DNA of 64,000 bases from Hyphomicrobiales bacterium (GCA_930633495.1 CAKNFJ010000002.1:558001-622000), one strand, 5' to 3'. Counted from the stretch's first letter, positions 25,839 to 34,525 are shown. Notes: generated by a model not told the origin, from the letters alone. Numbers and translations are program-made.

Positions 25839-26633
25839 ATGGCGGCGTATTGGAGAGGCTATCTGAAGCTCTCGTTGGTGACGTGCCCGGTGGCGCTAAG
25901 CCCTGCCACCTCTGACACCGAGAAGGTCCGCTTTCACACCCTGGCGCGCTCAACCGGGCAGCGCGTGGTCAGCCGCTATATCGATTCCGTCAGTCTCCAG
26001 CCCGTCAACGACGAGGAAGACGTCGTCAAAGGCTATGAGGTCGAGGAGGGGCGGTTCGTCATCTTCGAGGACGAAGAGCTCGCGGCCGTCGGTTTGGAGA
26101 GCGCCCGTTCCATCGATATCGATATGTTCGCCCCCAAGGATTCGATCGGCTGGAGCTATCTGGACTCCGGCTATTTCCTGACTCCTGACGATCCCGTCGG
26201 CGAAGAAGCCTATGCCGTCATCCGGGAGGGCATGGTGGCGACAGAGACCGTCGGGATCTCCCGCGTGGTGCTGAACCGCAGGGAGCGCGCAGTGATGCTC
26301 GTCCCGCACGGCAAAGGCATCATGGCTTGGACGCTGCGCTTCGGTAACGAGGTCCGTCGACCTGGAATCTATTTCGGTGAGCTCGGCGACGCGAAGCCGG
26401 ATCCGAATCTGATGAAACTCGCCGACCAGCTCGTCGCGCAGAAGACGGAGCCCTGGAGCGAGAAGCTCATGGAGGATCCTGTCCAGACCCATCTGCTGAA
26501 GATCATCGATAAAAAGCGCGGCAGCCTCAGGAAGTCGGCGCCGGGCTCGAAACCAGCGACAGTCATCAATCTGTTCGACGCGCTTCGGGAATCGTTGAAG
26601 GAAGATGGCGCTCGGTCTGCCAGGAAGCAGTAG
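25839..26633 (+). CDS. ku: Ku DNA end-binding protein (copy 2)
   Basis: The 264-residue protein has the same core as copy 1: YWRGYLKLSLVTCPVALSPA, then VVKGYEVEEGRFVIFEDEEL, and the region ending WSEKLMEDPVQTHLLKIIDK. It is clearly diverged from copy 1 in the middle, so these are two families, not a recent duplication. Paired Ku paralogs in rhizobia are known and can form different dimers. ATG at 25839 has GGTGAG ahead; a GTG at 25821 is an alternative start. An intrinsic terminator is not evident after it. Confidence 0.9.
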   Translation: MAAYWRGYLKLSLVTCPVALSPATSDTEKVRFHTLARSTGQRVVSRYIDSVSLQPVNDEEDVVKGYEVEEGRFVIFEDEELAAVGLESARSIDIDMFAPKDSIGWSYLDSGYFLTPDDPVGEEAYAVIREGMVATETVGISRVVLNRRERAVMLVPHGKGIMAWTLRFGNEVRRPGIYFGELGDAKPDPNLMKLADQLVAQKTEPWSEKLMEDPVQTHLLKIIDKKRGSLRKSAPGSKPATVINLFDALRESLKEDGARSARKQ

Positions 26634-26768
26634 CAATTGTCCGACGTGGTGAGTTGCGATCGGCGACGCGAGCAGCGCTACAGGCGATCTGTCTTGATCG
26701 ACCTTATCGGCTTATAGCGGATTCCCGCCATAAGCCGATAAATCAGGCTAAATACCCTCAAAAAGAAA

Positions 26769-26799
26769 CCCCGCCTGCAGCGAGGAGCAGCAGGCGGGG
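26769..26799 (-). terminator. intrinsic terminator
   Basis: CCCCGCCTGC at 26769-26778 and GCAGGCGGGG at 26790-26799 form a 10-bp perfect stem. On the minus strand it is followed by TTTCTTTTT, so it is the likely end of transcription from the 482-residue gene at 26861-28309. Confidence 0.8.
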
Positions 26800-26860
26800 C
26801 CAGATGAGACTGCCAGGCTCCGCCACGCTCACGCAGGCATTGTCTGGCAGTGCTTTGAGC

Positions 26861-28309
26861 CTAGTTCAGCCGCATTTCTGGCTTCGGCTCCGCCTCGGCG
26901 AGGACTTCCGCCGCGACGTCTTCGATCCCATCGTTGATCATATAGGTCGCTCCGTCGACCGCGTAGCATCCGATGAGTCTATCAAGGCAATCGGCCGCCT
27001 CATTCTCGTCGATCCTCCGAACGAACTCCGGATGATCCGAAATCCACGGCAGGCAGGTTGCCACCGCTTCCAGGACCTCAGCAGGCTCGAAATCCTCGTC
27101 AACATCATCGACTGATCCCGCCTCGATGCGCTTGAATTCCAGCTGATCGGCGGGAATGCCAAGATAGGCAGGGAGGCTCGACGCGTTGTGGATTCCGTTG
27201 ACGTCGACGAACTGTTCGTCGCCCTGGAAGGGGCCTTGATCAGCGGTCAACGACAACAGGATGGCGACATCGCGCTCCTTTTTCCTTGCTCCCCGATCGA
27301 GAACGCGAACAAGCGTCGTCCTCCCGATAAGGCCCGCAACACCGGTCATGAAGTGATCGGCGATGTCGTCACCCAAGCAGTAGAGATTGACCAGTGCCCG
27401 CTGCGTCTCGCGGTTCGCAATCAGCCGCCCCAGATGCGACCGGTTCGATCCGATGAGGTTGATTTGGCCGACATTGACCAAATCACTTCCCATCGCCGGC
27501 GCCCAAGGGACGCGCTTACGAGCAGGGCGGTCCGAACCGAACAGCTTGAGGACCTGGACCAGGTCCGCCATGGTGCCGCCCGCAACGCCGGCATCGACCA
27601 AAGCACCAACGGTCGCTTTGAGATCGACATCGGGATCGAGGAGGCGATTCCAGACGAGCCCGAAGGCTTCGGCCACTTCCTGGCGCCCGGCCACTTCCGG
27701 ACCGACGGCTGCAATGCCGTCTACGATGCGCTGCATGCGCCTCTGCCAGACTACCCCGACGTCCTCCCAACTGGGCATGCGCAGGTGATCGACGCTTTGG
27801 GGTTTGACGACTGCCGCCCGAGCGCTTCCAAGCAGGATGCCAGCAAGTGCATCAAGCGGGACCTGCTCTGCATCGAGCACCTTGGCGACCGCAAGGATTG
27901 CCTCGGCGCGCTTACCAGTCCTCTCGCGGAAGCATGGCAAGCCAGCAAGCGGCCTGAGAATGGCATCCGCGGGGAGCTTTTCCGCAGCGGGATCGACGCG
28001 GGCGGTGAAGGCAAGCTCATCGACGATACTCTCGGCGATGGGACGGCCTACTCCGCCTGCAACGAGTGCCTCGATCGCCCGCTTGCGGCGATCAGCCCGA
28101 ACCTCGGGCGCAACCTCGTGGTCGTCCTTGCTCGGCTCTGCCTTGCCGGCATCGGCGACGAGCTTGTTCCACGTTGCGTGCCCATAGGCATGGGCGGTGA
28201 GTTCCAAGCACTCGCCGAGGGGCTTCTTGATCGCAAATTGATCGAGCTTCTGGCGAAGCAGCTTGGCGACGGCCTTCGGGCGCGTCGTGGTGACGAAATG
28301 ATGTGTCAT
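26861..28309 (-). CDS. hypothetical protein, 482 aa, with glyoxalase-type N-terminal motif
   Basis: The first 50 residues (AKLLRQKLDQFAIKKPLGE through ELTAHAYGHATWNKLVAD) resemble the A-K-LR--L-------L-------A--LG--W--L motif seen at the N-terminus of proteins called glyoxalase superfamily on plasmids. The remaining 430 residues are helix-rich and unrecognised, with many charged and Leu-rich stretches; no catalytic motif is visible. A strong intrinsic terminator follows. Function unknown. Confidence 0.6.
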   Translation of the reverse strand: MTHHFVTTTRPKAVAKLLRQKLDQFAIKKPLGECLELTAHAYGHATWNKLVADAGKAEPSKDDHEVAPEVRADRRKRAIEALVAGGVGRPIAESIVDELAFTARVDPAAEKLPADAILRPLAGLPCFRERTGKRAEAILAVAKVLDAEQVPLDALAGILLGSARAAVVKPQSVDHLRMPSWEDVGVVWQRRMQRIVDGIAAVGPEVAGRQEVAEAFGLVWNRLLDPDVDLKATVGALVDAGVAGGTMADLVQVLKLFGSDRPARKRVPWAPAMGSDLVNVGQINLIGSNRSHLGRLIANRETQRALVNLYCLGDDIADHFMTGVAGLIGRTTLVRVLDRGARKKERDVAILLSLTADQGPFQGDEQFVDVNGIHNASSLPAYLGIPADQLEFKRIEAGSVDDVDEDFEPAEVLEAVATCLPWISDHPEFVRRIDENEAADCLDRLIGCYAVDGATYMINDGIEDVAAEVLAEAEPKPEMRLN

Positions 28310-28391
28310 GGCAACCTCCGGGTGTAGGTTGGCCTGCTCAACCTCCAGAGGGAGATAATCGAATTGATCCGTGAGATCAGAGAATGCCTTG

Positions 28392-28439
28392 AAAAAGGCT
28401 CCGCCTGAGGCAGGCGCGCAGGGTTATCTCGAACCCTGC
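28392..28439 (-). terminator. terminator region after the AbiE pair
   Basis: On the minus strand GCAGGGTT/AACCCTGC (arms 28432-28439 and 28418-28425) forms an 8-bp stem with a 6-base loop, then CGCCTG-CCT-CAGGCG (28416-28402) followed by GAGCCTTTTT forms a second stem with a T-run. It lies below the AbiEi gene and probably ends that operon. Confidence 0.6.
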
Positions 28440-28521
28440 TAAGAACTAATCACGCAATCCTTGATCTCGCAAGTGGCAAAGAATGTGTCATCCACATGCG
28501 TGGTTAATTGGGCGTGCAGCG

Positions 28522-29265
28522 TCAGAACCCGAGCTTTTGGCTGAACTTCTCCTCAGCCTCCTCGTCCTCGAGGAAGATTCCCCGCTGAGCCAACCAGGCT
28601 TCGACGTACCCGCGCACACCCATCGCATCGGCGAGGCGCCCCACGCGATCCTGGTCGAGTTCCTCGGCCGCCAGATCGAGGGGAGGCGACGCGATCTTCC
28701 CCGGGCCGCGCTGGGCGGCCAGATAAAGCCAGTCGCAGAAGGCGCGTTCCGGCGTCGCTCGCGGATAGTCAAAAAGCGGATCCAACCTGTCCGCTACGCT
28801 CCCGGCGTAGAAGATGTCCTCGCTGATGCCGATGAACCGGAAGTCGCCGACAGGTGTCTCGATGCGCCGCTTCAGCCCAATGGAGCGCGACGACGCGGGC
28901 ATCAGGGCCGTCACCACGCGCGATGGATTGTGCGCGATGCCGAGCTCACCAAGAACTGTGTAGAGGCCGACCACAGCCCCGTCGCGAAGCTTCTGGGCCA
29001 GCTCATTCGGCTGCACTGACGGGTCGACCGCTCGATTGGCATAGAGGTCGCGCTGGACACGCGACAGAAGGCCGGACGCGATCAATCGTTCCGCGAAACG
29101 CGTGGTCGTCTGGTTCGAGGGGATTGAGCCCTCGCCACCCGAGATCCTCACCGCTTCGTCATAGAGTGCCGTCACATCCTCTCGATCCAGAACGCGATGT
29201 GCCTCGCTGCTCCGGAGAAGGTCCCCTGCGACCCTGAGGATCAAATGCTGCTCTGCCACTGTCAC
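28522..29265 (-). CDS. abiEi: AbiEi-type antitoxin / transcriptional regulator
   Basis: AbiEi proteins are the regulator-antitoxins of type IV toxin-antitoxin systems. The GTG start at 29265 overlaps the upstream stop as GTGA. The N-terminal 75 residues carry a winged-helix segment (ERLIASGLLSRVQRDLYAN), and the C-terminal region shows the AbiEi helical pattern (PSRVVTALMPASSR, then TPERAFCDWLYLAAQRG). Length 247 fits. It follows the nucleotidyltransferase gene, the reverse of the usual order in which the antitoxin comes first. Confidence 0.75.
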   Translation of the reverse strand: MTVAEQHLILRVAGDLLRSSEAHRVLDREDVTALYDEAVRISGGEGSIPSNQTTTRFAERLIASGLLSRVQRDLYANRAVDPSVQPNELAQKLRDGAVVGLYTVLGELGIAHNPSRVVTALMPASSRSIGLKRRIETPVGDFRFIGISEDIFYAGSVADRLDPLFDYPRATPERAFCDWLYLAAQRGPGKIASPPLDLAAEELDQDRVGRLADAMGVRGYVEAWLAQRGIFLEDEEAEEKFSQKLGF

Positions 29266-30104
29266 ATACTCATCGCCGGCTGGAGCTCGCGCTCCTCGAT
29301 CATCTGCATCGCCTCTCGCAACCACCGCTCCACCGTCTCACCGGTGCGCAGCCGTCGCTCTTCCCATGAGCTCTCGGTCAACCGAGCTGCCTCCTGACGC
29401 GGCAGGAATTCCCGAAGGGTTTCGACAGCGTGGTCCCAGGTCAGCAGCTCAAGCTTGTCCCAGAGGTTCGAGATTGCTTCCTCGATACCCTTCTTGCCCA
29501 TACGGGCAAGCAGCGCGATCGGCGGGTTGACCTCCATCGTGATCAGCAGATCGAGATCATAGAGATCGCGCGCCGCCAAACGGTTCGGAGCTGCGAGCGC
29601 GACCACCTTGCTGGCCGCGAGGGCGGAGGCCGAATAGCTGTAGACCGACCGGGCTTGGCCGGCCAGGTCCACGACCTGGGTCGTCACGAGCTCTTCGGGC
29701 GGCGGGAGCCCGCGGCGTGACACCTCGACGGTCATGTTGATGTGTGACGAGCCAACGATTCCGGCAATCTTGTAACGCTGCACCGTGTCGGTCTGCTTGG
29801 GGGTCGTTATGGAAACCTGCTTGAGGAATCCGGTATCCAAAGCCTGGCCCAGCGCCTTCCGGATGATGCCAGAAACGCGCGCTTGAGGCACCTTTGGGTC
29901 GCATTGCAGATCCGCGTCCTTGGTCAGGCGCTGTGACCGGTGGGAGGTACGCATGGCCAATCCTCCCTTGAGCACCAATTCCCCGGCCGACGCCGCGAAG
30001 ATTGCTCCGATCAACCTCGCCTGAATGACATCTCGAACGACATGTTCGACACCGAGGTTGAGGCGCCTAGCCTGCTCTCGGATCTCAACCTCGTCCTTCA
30101 GCAT
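29262..30104 (-). CDS. abiEii: AbiEii-type nucleotidyltransferase toxin
   Basis: AbiEii toxins are nucleotidyltransferases that block growth by modifying tRNA or related targets. The key segment LVLKGGLAMRTSHRSQ followed by TKDADL gives the nucleotidyltransferase GG(x)-R-(S/T)-D-D signature near residues 42-66. The rest is helical, ending in a segment containing ESSWEERRLRTGETVERW. 280 residues is a typical length. It is the promoter-proximal gene of the pair, opposite to the classic abiEi-abiEii order. Confidence 0.8.
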   Translation of the reverse strand: MLKDEVEIREQARRLNLGVEHVVRDVIQARLIGAIFAASAGELVLKGGLAMRTSHRSQRLTKDADLQCDPKVPQARVSGIIRKALGQALDTGFLKQVSITTPKQTDTVQRYKIAGIVGSSHINMTVEVSRRGLPPPEELVTTQVVDLAGQARSVYSYSASALAASKVVALAAPNRLAARDLYDLDLLITMEVNPPIALLARMGKKGIEEAISNLWDKLELLTWDHAVETLREFLPRQEAARLTESSWEERRLRTGETVERWLREAMQMIEERELQPAMSM

Positions 30105-30301
30105 AGCACCCTCATTGATATTAGATAAGCACCGAAATCGTGTTTAACTCATATCTTTCGCGATGCCGGAGATCTGGCCGGCCCTTCGAGGGTGAGGCGG
30201 CGCCTTGAAACTCACAAAAGCGGTTGAAGGAGAGGCCGCCTGCGTTGCGCCATGCGTCCCAGCCATCGATGCTCCCGGAGAGGAATCGGAAGGCCTGCAG
30301 A

Positions 30302-30919
30302 ATGCTGACGCTGAATTACTCGGTGATGGGGGCCGGCAAGTCCGCCCGCCTGCTGCAGGCTGCACACGAGTTCGAGGAGGGCGGGGCCCGGGTGCTCCTG
30401 TTCACCAGCGCGCTCGATGACCGCGCCGGCGTTGGCCGCATCGCGTCGCGCATGGGGATCAGCCGATCAGCGCATCCAGTAGCGGTCGATGATGATCTCT
30501 TCGGCCTGGTTGCGGCCGCCGCGGAAGATGCCCCGATCGCGGCCATCTTCATCGACGAGGTCCAGTTTCTGGGCGTTCATCACGCGGAGCAGATGATCCG
30601 CATCTCCGACGAGCTCGGCATCGAGGTCTTCGCCTACGGCCTCAAGAACAATGTCTTCGGCCATCTCTTCAGCGACACCATCGCCTTCCTCCTGGCGAAA
30701 GCCGACCGGCTGGTGGAGATCGCGCGCCGCTGCCATTGCGGCCAGCGCGCCACCCAGATCCTTCGCTACGACCCGGAAGGCCAGGCCATCAAGAGCGGCA
30801 ACGTCGTCGAGGTCGGCGGTGATGATCGTTATGTGTCAGTGTGCCGGCCGCACTGGAACGCCGGCGACATCGGCCCGATCCTCAGGGCGGGGCTGTTCGG
30901 ACAATCCTCCGCGGCGTAA
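30302..30919 (+). CDS. tdk: thymidine kinase
   Basis: Thymidine kinase phosphorylates deoxythymidine with ATP for salvage of dTMP. The 205-residue protein starts MLTLNYSVMGAGKS; P-loop at 9-14 (MGAGKS in place of the usual GPMFSGK), IFIDEVQFL with catalytic E86, the thymidine loop region LKNNVFGHLFSD, and a zinc site C144, C146, C181, H184 (CHC and CRPH). Start ATG at 30302 is preferred over the longer frame because the homology begins there. It is divergent from the abiE operon. Confidence 0.93.
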   Translation: MLTLNYSVMGAGKSARLLQAAHEFEEGGARVLLFTSALDDRAGVGRIASRMGISRSAHPVAVDDDLFGLVAAAAEDAPIAAIFIDEVQFLGVHHAEQMIRISDELGIEVFAYGLKNNVFGHLFSDTIAFLLAKADRLVEIARRCHCGQRATQILRYDPEGQAIKSGNVVEVGGDDRYVSVCRPHWNAGDIGPILRAGLFGQSSAA

Positions 30920-30927
30920 GCCAGATG

Positions 30928-31635
30928 CTACCGGTCGCCACGCATTTCGATCATCCCCATGGCGTCGACGGCCTCCAGAGCGGGTACGCCGCCTTCAACC
31001 GGCTGAACGAAGAGAATGCTGCTGCTGGGAACCGGGGTTGGCACGACAAACGCCGACCGGTACGGGATCATGTTGCGCCCGCGGAACACCACGCTGTTGG
31101 CATAGTGAGCCCGAACAATCTCTGGATCCTGGATCGCAAGGTCGATCATAGCGATCCTGCTCATCCCGTCTGACGAAGCCCATGCCGCGTCGAGATAGGG
31201 CAGCAGCGCCTTGCCGAAGACGCTCATCAGCAAGTCACGGAGATCGGGCCGCGGCACCGCTGATGCCGCTGTAAAAAGAAGGTCCTTGCCGTCGACCAAG
31301 ACCTCTTCAAGCGGAGCTCGGAAGGCGATCAGAACTGAAGAGGTGTTCTCTCTGGTGCGGTTGTGTTTGAGCGCGTAGTAGAGCGCCGTGTCTCGGTCGG
31401 CTGTGGCGTAGACGGCCGGAATTCGAGGGCCGACCCGAAGACTTTCCCTTGGCAGAGGCATCTGCCGCAGGAGCACATCGGGCGGACTGGGCAGGCGATA
31501 AAAATCAGGGGTCCAGACCCAAGATTTCGAGTTGAGACCGCCGTCCCTGATAGCCGACACCACGTTGTCGAGCCTTTGGGGAGGGACGGCAATGCCCCTG
31601 TAGAAGGTCGCAAGTCCCACTGACGGACCTCGCAC
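30928..31635 (-). CDS. ADP-ribosyltransferase-like protein (putative), 235 aa
   Basis: Start GTG at 31635 lies one base past the stop of the zinc-ribbon gene. The N-terminal FYRGIAVP (residues 11-18) and later PAVYATADRDTALYYAL (about 73-89) resemble the R-G and Y-T----A--YA segments of ADP-ribosyltransferases of the R-S-E type. A final Glu-x-Glu is not seen clearly, so this is a weak assignment. It is the last gene of a minus-strand operon of four. Confidence 0.4.
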   Translation of the reverse strand: MRGPSVGLATFYRGIAVPPQRLDNVVSAIRDGGLNSKSWVWTPDFYRLPSPPDVLLRQMPLPRESLRVGPRIPAVYATADRDTALYYALKHNRTRENTSSVLIAFRAPLEEVLVDGKDLLFTAASAVPRPDLRDLLMSVFGKALLPYLDAAWASSDGMSRIAMIDLAIQDPEIVRAHYANSVVFRGRNMIPYRSAFVVPTPVPSSSILFVQPVEGGVPALEAVDAMGMIEMRGDR

Positions 31636-31923
31636 TTAAGCCGCAGCGGCGAGGCCGGCCGAACACTTCGGGCAGCGCGCCTTCTTGATCGCCGGACCTT
31701 CGCCGGTCCAGCCCGCATTGCGGAACACCTCGGCCGCCCGGTTGGTCGGCACCGCCGCCCAAGCGTCGCTGTTCGAGCCGACGATAACTTCCGAATTGTC
31801 GCAACTGGTGCACTCCAGCCAGATCCCGGCGGGACCACCGAAGCGCCCCTGCGCCATCGCAATGCCGTAAGACTGCCTCGTCAGCTTGGCTTCAGCGATC
31901 ATTTTATCGAAATCCAGAGCCAT
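31636..31923 (-). CDS. zinc-ribbon protein, 95 aa
   Basis: Four Cys in two CxxC pairs, 38/41 (CTSC) and 84/87 (CPKC), form a classic zinc ribbon. The ATG at 31923 is chosen because a GGAGG lies 7 bases ahead; it overlaps the upstream stop as TGATG. The small protein probably binds nucleic acid or protein; family unknown. Confidence 0.6.
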   Translation of the reverse strand: MALDFDKMIAEAKLTRQSYGIAMAQGRFGGPAGIWLECTSCDNSEVIVGSNSDAWAAVPTNRAAEVFRNAGWTGEGPAIKKARCPKCSAGLAAAA

Positions 31924-32270
31924 CACGCCACCTCCACATCACTGTTTTCGGTCTCAAGGACCTTCATCACTTCGTCCAGGATGTCCGTCAGCATGTCGCC
32001 GTGGAGATCCCACATGGTGTTGTTCGCCAGAGCCTTCTCCAGCCGAGCGCGAAGAGGGACGTTCTGGTCCTCCATCGGCTCGGCCTTCGACTTCCTTCTT
32101 CCCTTGTTCAGGAAGATCTGCGCGCTGATCTGATCGTTCAGTCGACTGAGGGCAGCGGCCTCGTCCGGTCGCAAACCATCCGCGCAGGCGCCTGCGTCGA
32201 TCCAGCCGTCCGCGTTCTTCCAGACGAGCTCGGCATCGCGCGCTGTGAGCCTGATTACGACACCCTTCAT
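31923..32270 (-). CDS. hypothetical protein, 115 aa
   Basis: The soluble protein has two helical regions joined by a basic stretch (NKGRRKSKAEP). It overlaps its neighbours on both sides, so it belongs to the MerR-like operon. No family recognised. Confidence 0.55.
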   Translation of the reverse strand: MKGVVIRLTARDAELVWKNADGWIDAGACADGLRPDEAAALSRLNDQISAQIFLNKGRRKSKAEPMEDQNVPLRARLEKALANNTMWDLHGDMLTDILDEVMKVLETENSDVEVA

Positions 32271-32797
32271 CGCGAAGCCTCCTTCGATGAGATCGGAGAA
32301 CGCGGCAGGCTTGCCAGCAGCTTTTCTGCCGCCAACTTGGTGTCGAACACCAGTAGCAGCGGGCTAGCCGACTTGCGCTTCATTCGAGCCTTCTCATAGG
32401 ACGCCAGGCTGGCCGTGCGCCCCATCGCCTGCTCCTCGATGACGACGAAGCGGAAATCCATGTCGTGGTCCGTCTCTTTCAGGCCGAGGGAGAGCGCAGC
32501 GAAATGGAGCATCATGGGCACAGCCATGATCGTTGCGCCGGCGGGGCTCATGATGTCGCAACCTTCCGGCTCGAAGGAATTCGAGCGGCGAGGCCCGACC
32601 CCGACGTCCGAGAAGGCCTTCATTGCGTAGAGACGGCACAGGTCGGGCAGCCGAAACCTCGCGTGTCCCTCGCTCTGGGACGGCTGCAGCAGGTTGCGTC
32701 CGCGCCAGACCCTTTGCAGGACCGCACTCACTCCCGTGACCTTCGCGGCCTCCGCAGGCGAAAACTCGACAGTGAAGAGAGATTCGTAATCAGCCAT
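32267..32797 (-). CDS. MerR-like helix-turn-helix regulator, 176 aa
   Basis: Residues about 10-60 show a MerR-type DNA-binding head: FSPAEAAKVTGVSAVLQRVW, then RFRLPDLCRLYAMKAFSDVG, with a short linker of the wing between. The C-terminal half is alpha/beta and does not look like a metal-binding MerR domain (no Cys cluster), so the sensed signal is unknown. The start is the ATG at 32797. Its promoter lies between two perfect 19-bp inverted repeat arms, which fits autorepression. It is the first gene of an operon with the three genes that follow. Confidence 0.65.
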   Translation of the reverse strand: MADYESLFTVEFSPAEAAKVTGVSAVLQRVWRGRNLLQPSQSEGHARFRLPDLCRLYAMKAFSDVGVGPRRSNSFEPEGCDIMSPAGATIMAVPMMLHFAALSLGLKETDHDMDFRFVVIEEQAMGRTASLASYEKARMKRKSASPLLLVFDTKLAAEKLLASLPRSPISSKEASR

Positions 32798-32801
32798 GCT
32801 C

Positions 32802-32863
32802 AAACCGTAACAGTTGACACGGTTTGTTACAGAAGCCGCAGTGCGTGTCAACTGTTACGGTTT
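32802..32863 (-). promoter_or_regulatory. promoter flanked by 19-bp perfect inverted operator arms
   Basis: AAACCGTAACAGTTGACAC (32802-32820) is the exact reverse complement of GTGTCAACTGTTACGGTTT (32845-32863). On the minus strand a -35-like TTGACA (32851-32846) lies in the right arm and TAACAA (32829-32824), 16 bases further on, is a possible -10. The left arm covers the likely transcription start. This fits a dimer or looping regulator, most simply the MerR-like protein acting on itself. The right arm overlaps the end of the gene at 32855. Confidence 0.7.
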
Positions 32864-33772
32864 CGGACCAACCTGCCCTCGCGCACCGAGCTCCTTCGCG
32901 ATGATCGACCTCGCGGAGTTGTCGATCGAGATCTCCTCTCGCGGCCAGCCATCGAGCTCGATCGTGTCGAACGATGTCGCGCGGAGCGCCAACCCAGGCG
33001 CCTTCAGCAACGCCGAGGATTTCTCACCACTGCCGATGGCGATATCCCCGAGCTGGATCATCCAGCGCCAGGTCCCTTTCCCGAGATCTCGGTGCTCTTC
33101 GAAGCCGAGGTCAATCAGCGCACTGATGTCATCATCGGCGCGCAAGCGATCCACCACGCCTTTGAGGGAGGTAGGCTCACGGGGAGCCGCCGGCTTCTTT
33201 GCTTCAGCCGGCGGCAGGAGCAGCAGATGCTCCGGAGGTTTCACGGCGTAGGAGGGCATCGCCCCGCTGGTGTCGACTTGAAAGCCGCGAGCGCGGCGAG
33301 CGCCGGGCTCGGGATCCTCGAATCCGAGCGCCATCAGGGTTCGCTCCTGGGCTCGGGTCACGCCGCGGATCGAGTCGAGCATCCTGAAGCTGTCGGAATG
33401 GACGCGGACCCAGCCCTCGTATTCCAGCTGTGGCGCGGTCTTCCGAATGAGAGCGTGGGCGATATCGTCATGGGCATAGTAGTCACAGCCCCAGAAGCGG
33501 CCAGCGGGCGAGATCCAGCCCTGGTCTGAGAATGGCTTGAGCAGGAAGCGGAACGCGAACTCACGCTCCAGCTCGACGACTGCCTCCGGGACCAAGGTCA
33601 TAGCCTGAGTGATGTTGTCCCCAGCGACGAAGGCCAGGGGCTTGCCGTCTTCGTAGGGTGTCCGGCGAGCCTTCATGTCGATCCAGAAGACGCCTTCCTC
33701 TGTGCGCGCGAGCACGCACCAGCGCGGCATAGCGCCCGCATCCACCAAAAAGAACTGCTCGGGAGTGCTCAA
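32855..33772 (-). CDS. hypothetical protein, 305 aa
   Basis: The soluble protein starts MSTPEQFFLVDAGAMPRWCVL. It shows a Trp-rich first half and a linker with EAKKPAAPREP around residue 190. I recognise no family. Its last codons and stop lie in the right operator arm of the MerR-like promoter. Confidence 0.6.
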   Translation of the reverse strand: MSTPEQFFLVDAGAMPRWCVLARTEEGVFWIDMKARRTPYEDGKPLAFVAGDNITQAMTLVPEAVVELEREFAFRFLLKPFSDQGWISPAGRFWGCDYYAHDDIAHALIRKTAPQLEYEGWVRVHSDSFRMLDSIRGVTRAQERTLMALGFEDPEPGARRARGFQVDTSGAMPSYAVKPPEHLLLLPPAEAKKPAAPREPTSLKGVVDRLRADDDISALIDLGFEEHRDLGKGTWRWMIQLGDIAIGSGEKSSALLKAPGLALRATSFDTIELDGWPREEISIDNSARSIIAKELGARGQVGPKP

Positions 33773-33820
33773 ATGCGCGATCCGGGAGTATCAAGCTACC
33801 AAGGATTGTGGAATCGATTC

Positions 33821-34525
33821 ATGATCCATGGAAGCGCATCGAACAAATCCGCGGTGGACCGAGACGTGAAGCACAAGGATATCTACCTTGAGACCCTTGG
33901 GCAGTTGACTGCCTTCATCCGGGAAAACGGCACCTATGCTCTCCCGAGCGATCGGCCCGAAGTCCACGGCGAGATCCCCCATCGCGGCGCCGTGCTCGCG
34001 ACTCTGGACGGCATTGTTCCGTCGCAAGATCGCGTCTTCGAAGATTACTGGGACATCAAGGCCACCGCGCTTTCCATGTTCCTTTTCAAGGCTCCCGAGC
34101 TGCGCGACGTTTTCGCACCAGTTGCCTGGTACGGCGCGAACCTCTCGCGGTGCGCGGTTCTGGATCCCCTAACGTTCCACGGGCTTTCAGAAACGCTCTT
34201 TTTTATCAATAACACCCTCTTCGACGACGACTGGCGCGCCATCTATGTGAAGGACGGCGAACGCCGCGTCGTCAGCGAGACGATCGACGACTTGATCCAG
34301 GGCGGACGCTCCACCGCCGGCGTGCGCCACCGCGATCGTCTCGATAAGGACGATGCCTGGATGCTATCGGCCAAGCGCACCGTTCTGAGCTACCGGAACT
34401 TCTACAGCGTGTTCGGCGATGACGTCGCCGGCATCATCAACTCGCCGCCGACCCAGGAGCAGCTGCTCGACCTCTGGGTGAACCGCCGCTATTCCGACTT
34501 CGCTCCGCACGCGCCTCGGATGTGA
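33821..34525 (+). CDS. hypothetical protein, 234 aa
   Basis: The ATG at 33821 has a GGA at 8 bases; an ATG at 33773 would add 16 residues, overlapping the divergent gene start. The protein is soluble with aromatic-rich helices and no recognisable motif. The DUF2958 gene follows 14 bases after its stop. Confidence 0.55.
   Translation: MIHGSASNKSAVDRDVKHKDIYLETLGQLTAFIRENGTYALPSDRPEVHGEIPHRGAVLATLDGIVPSQDRVFEDYWDIKATALSMFLFKAPELRDVFAPVAWYGANLSRCAVLDPLTFHGLSETLFFINNTLFDDDWRAIYVKDGERRVVSETIDDLIQGGRSTAGVRHRDRLDKDDAWMLSAKRTVLSYRNFYSVFGDDVAGIINSPPTQEQLLDLWVNRRYSDFAPHAPRM

Noticed and set aside
27188..28327. 379-codon plus-strand frame opposite the 482-residue gene
   Set aside because: The minus-strand frame is longer, has a strong terminator and a recognisable N-terminal motif; the plus-strand frame has no family resemblance.
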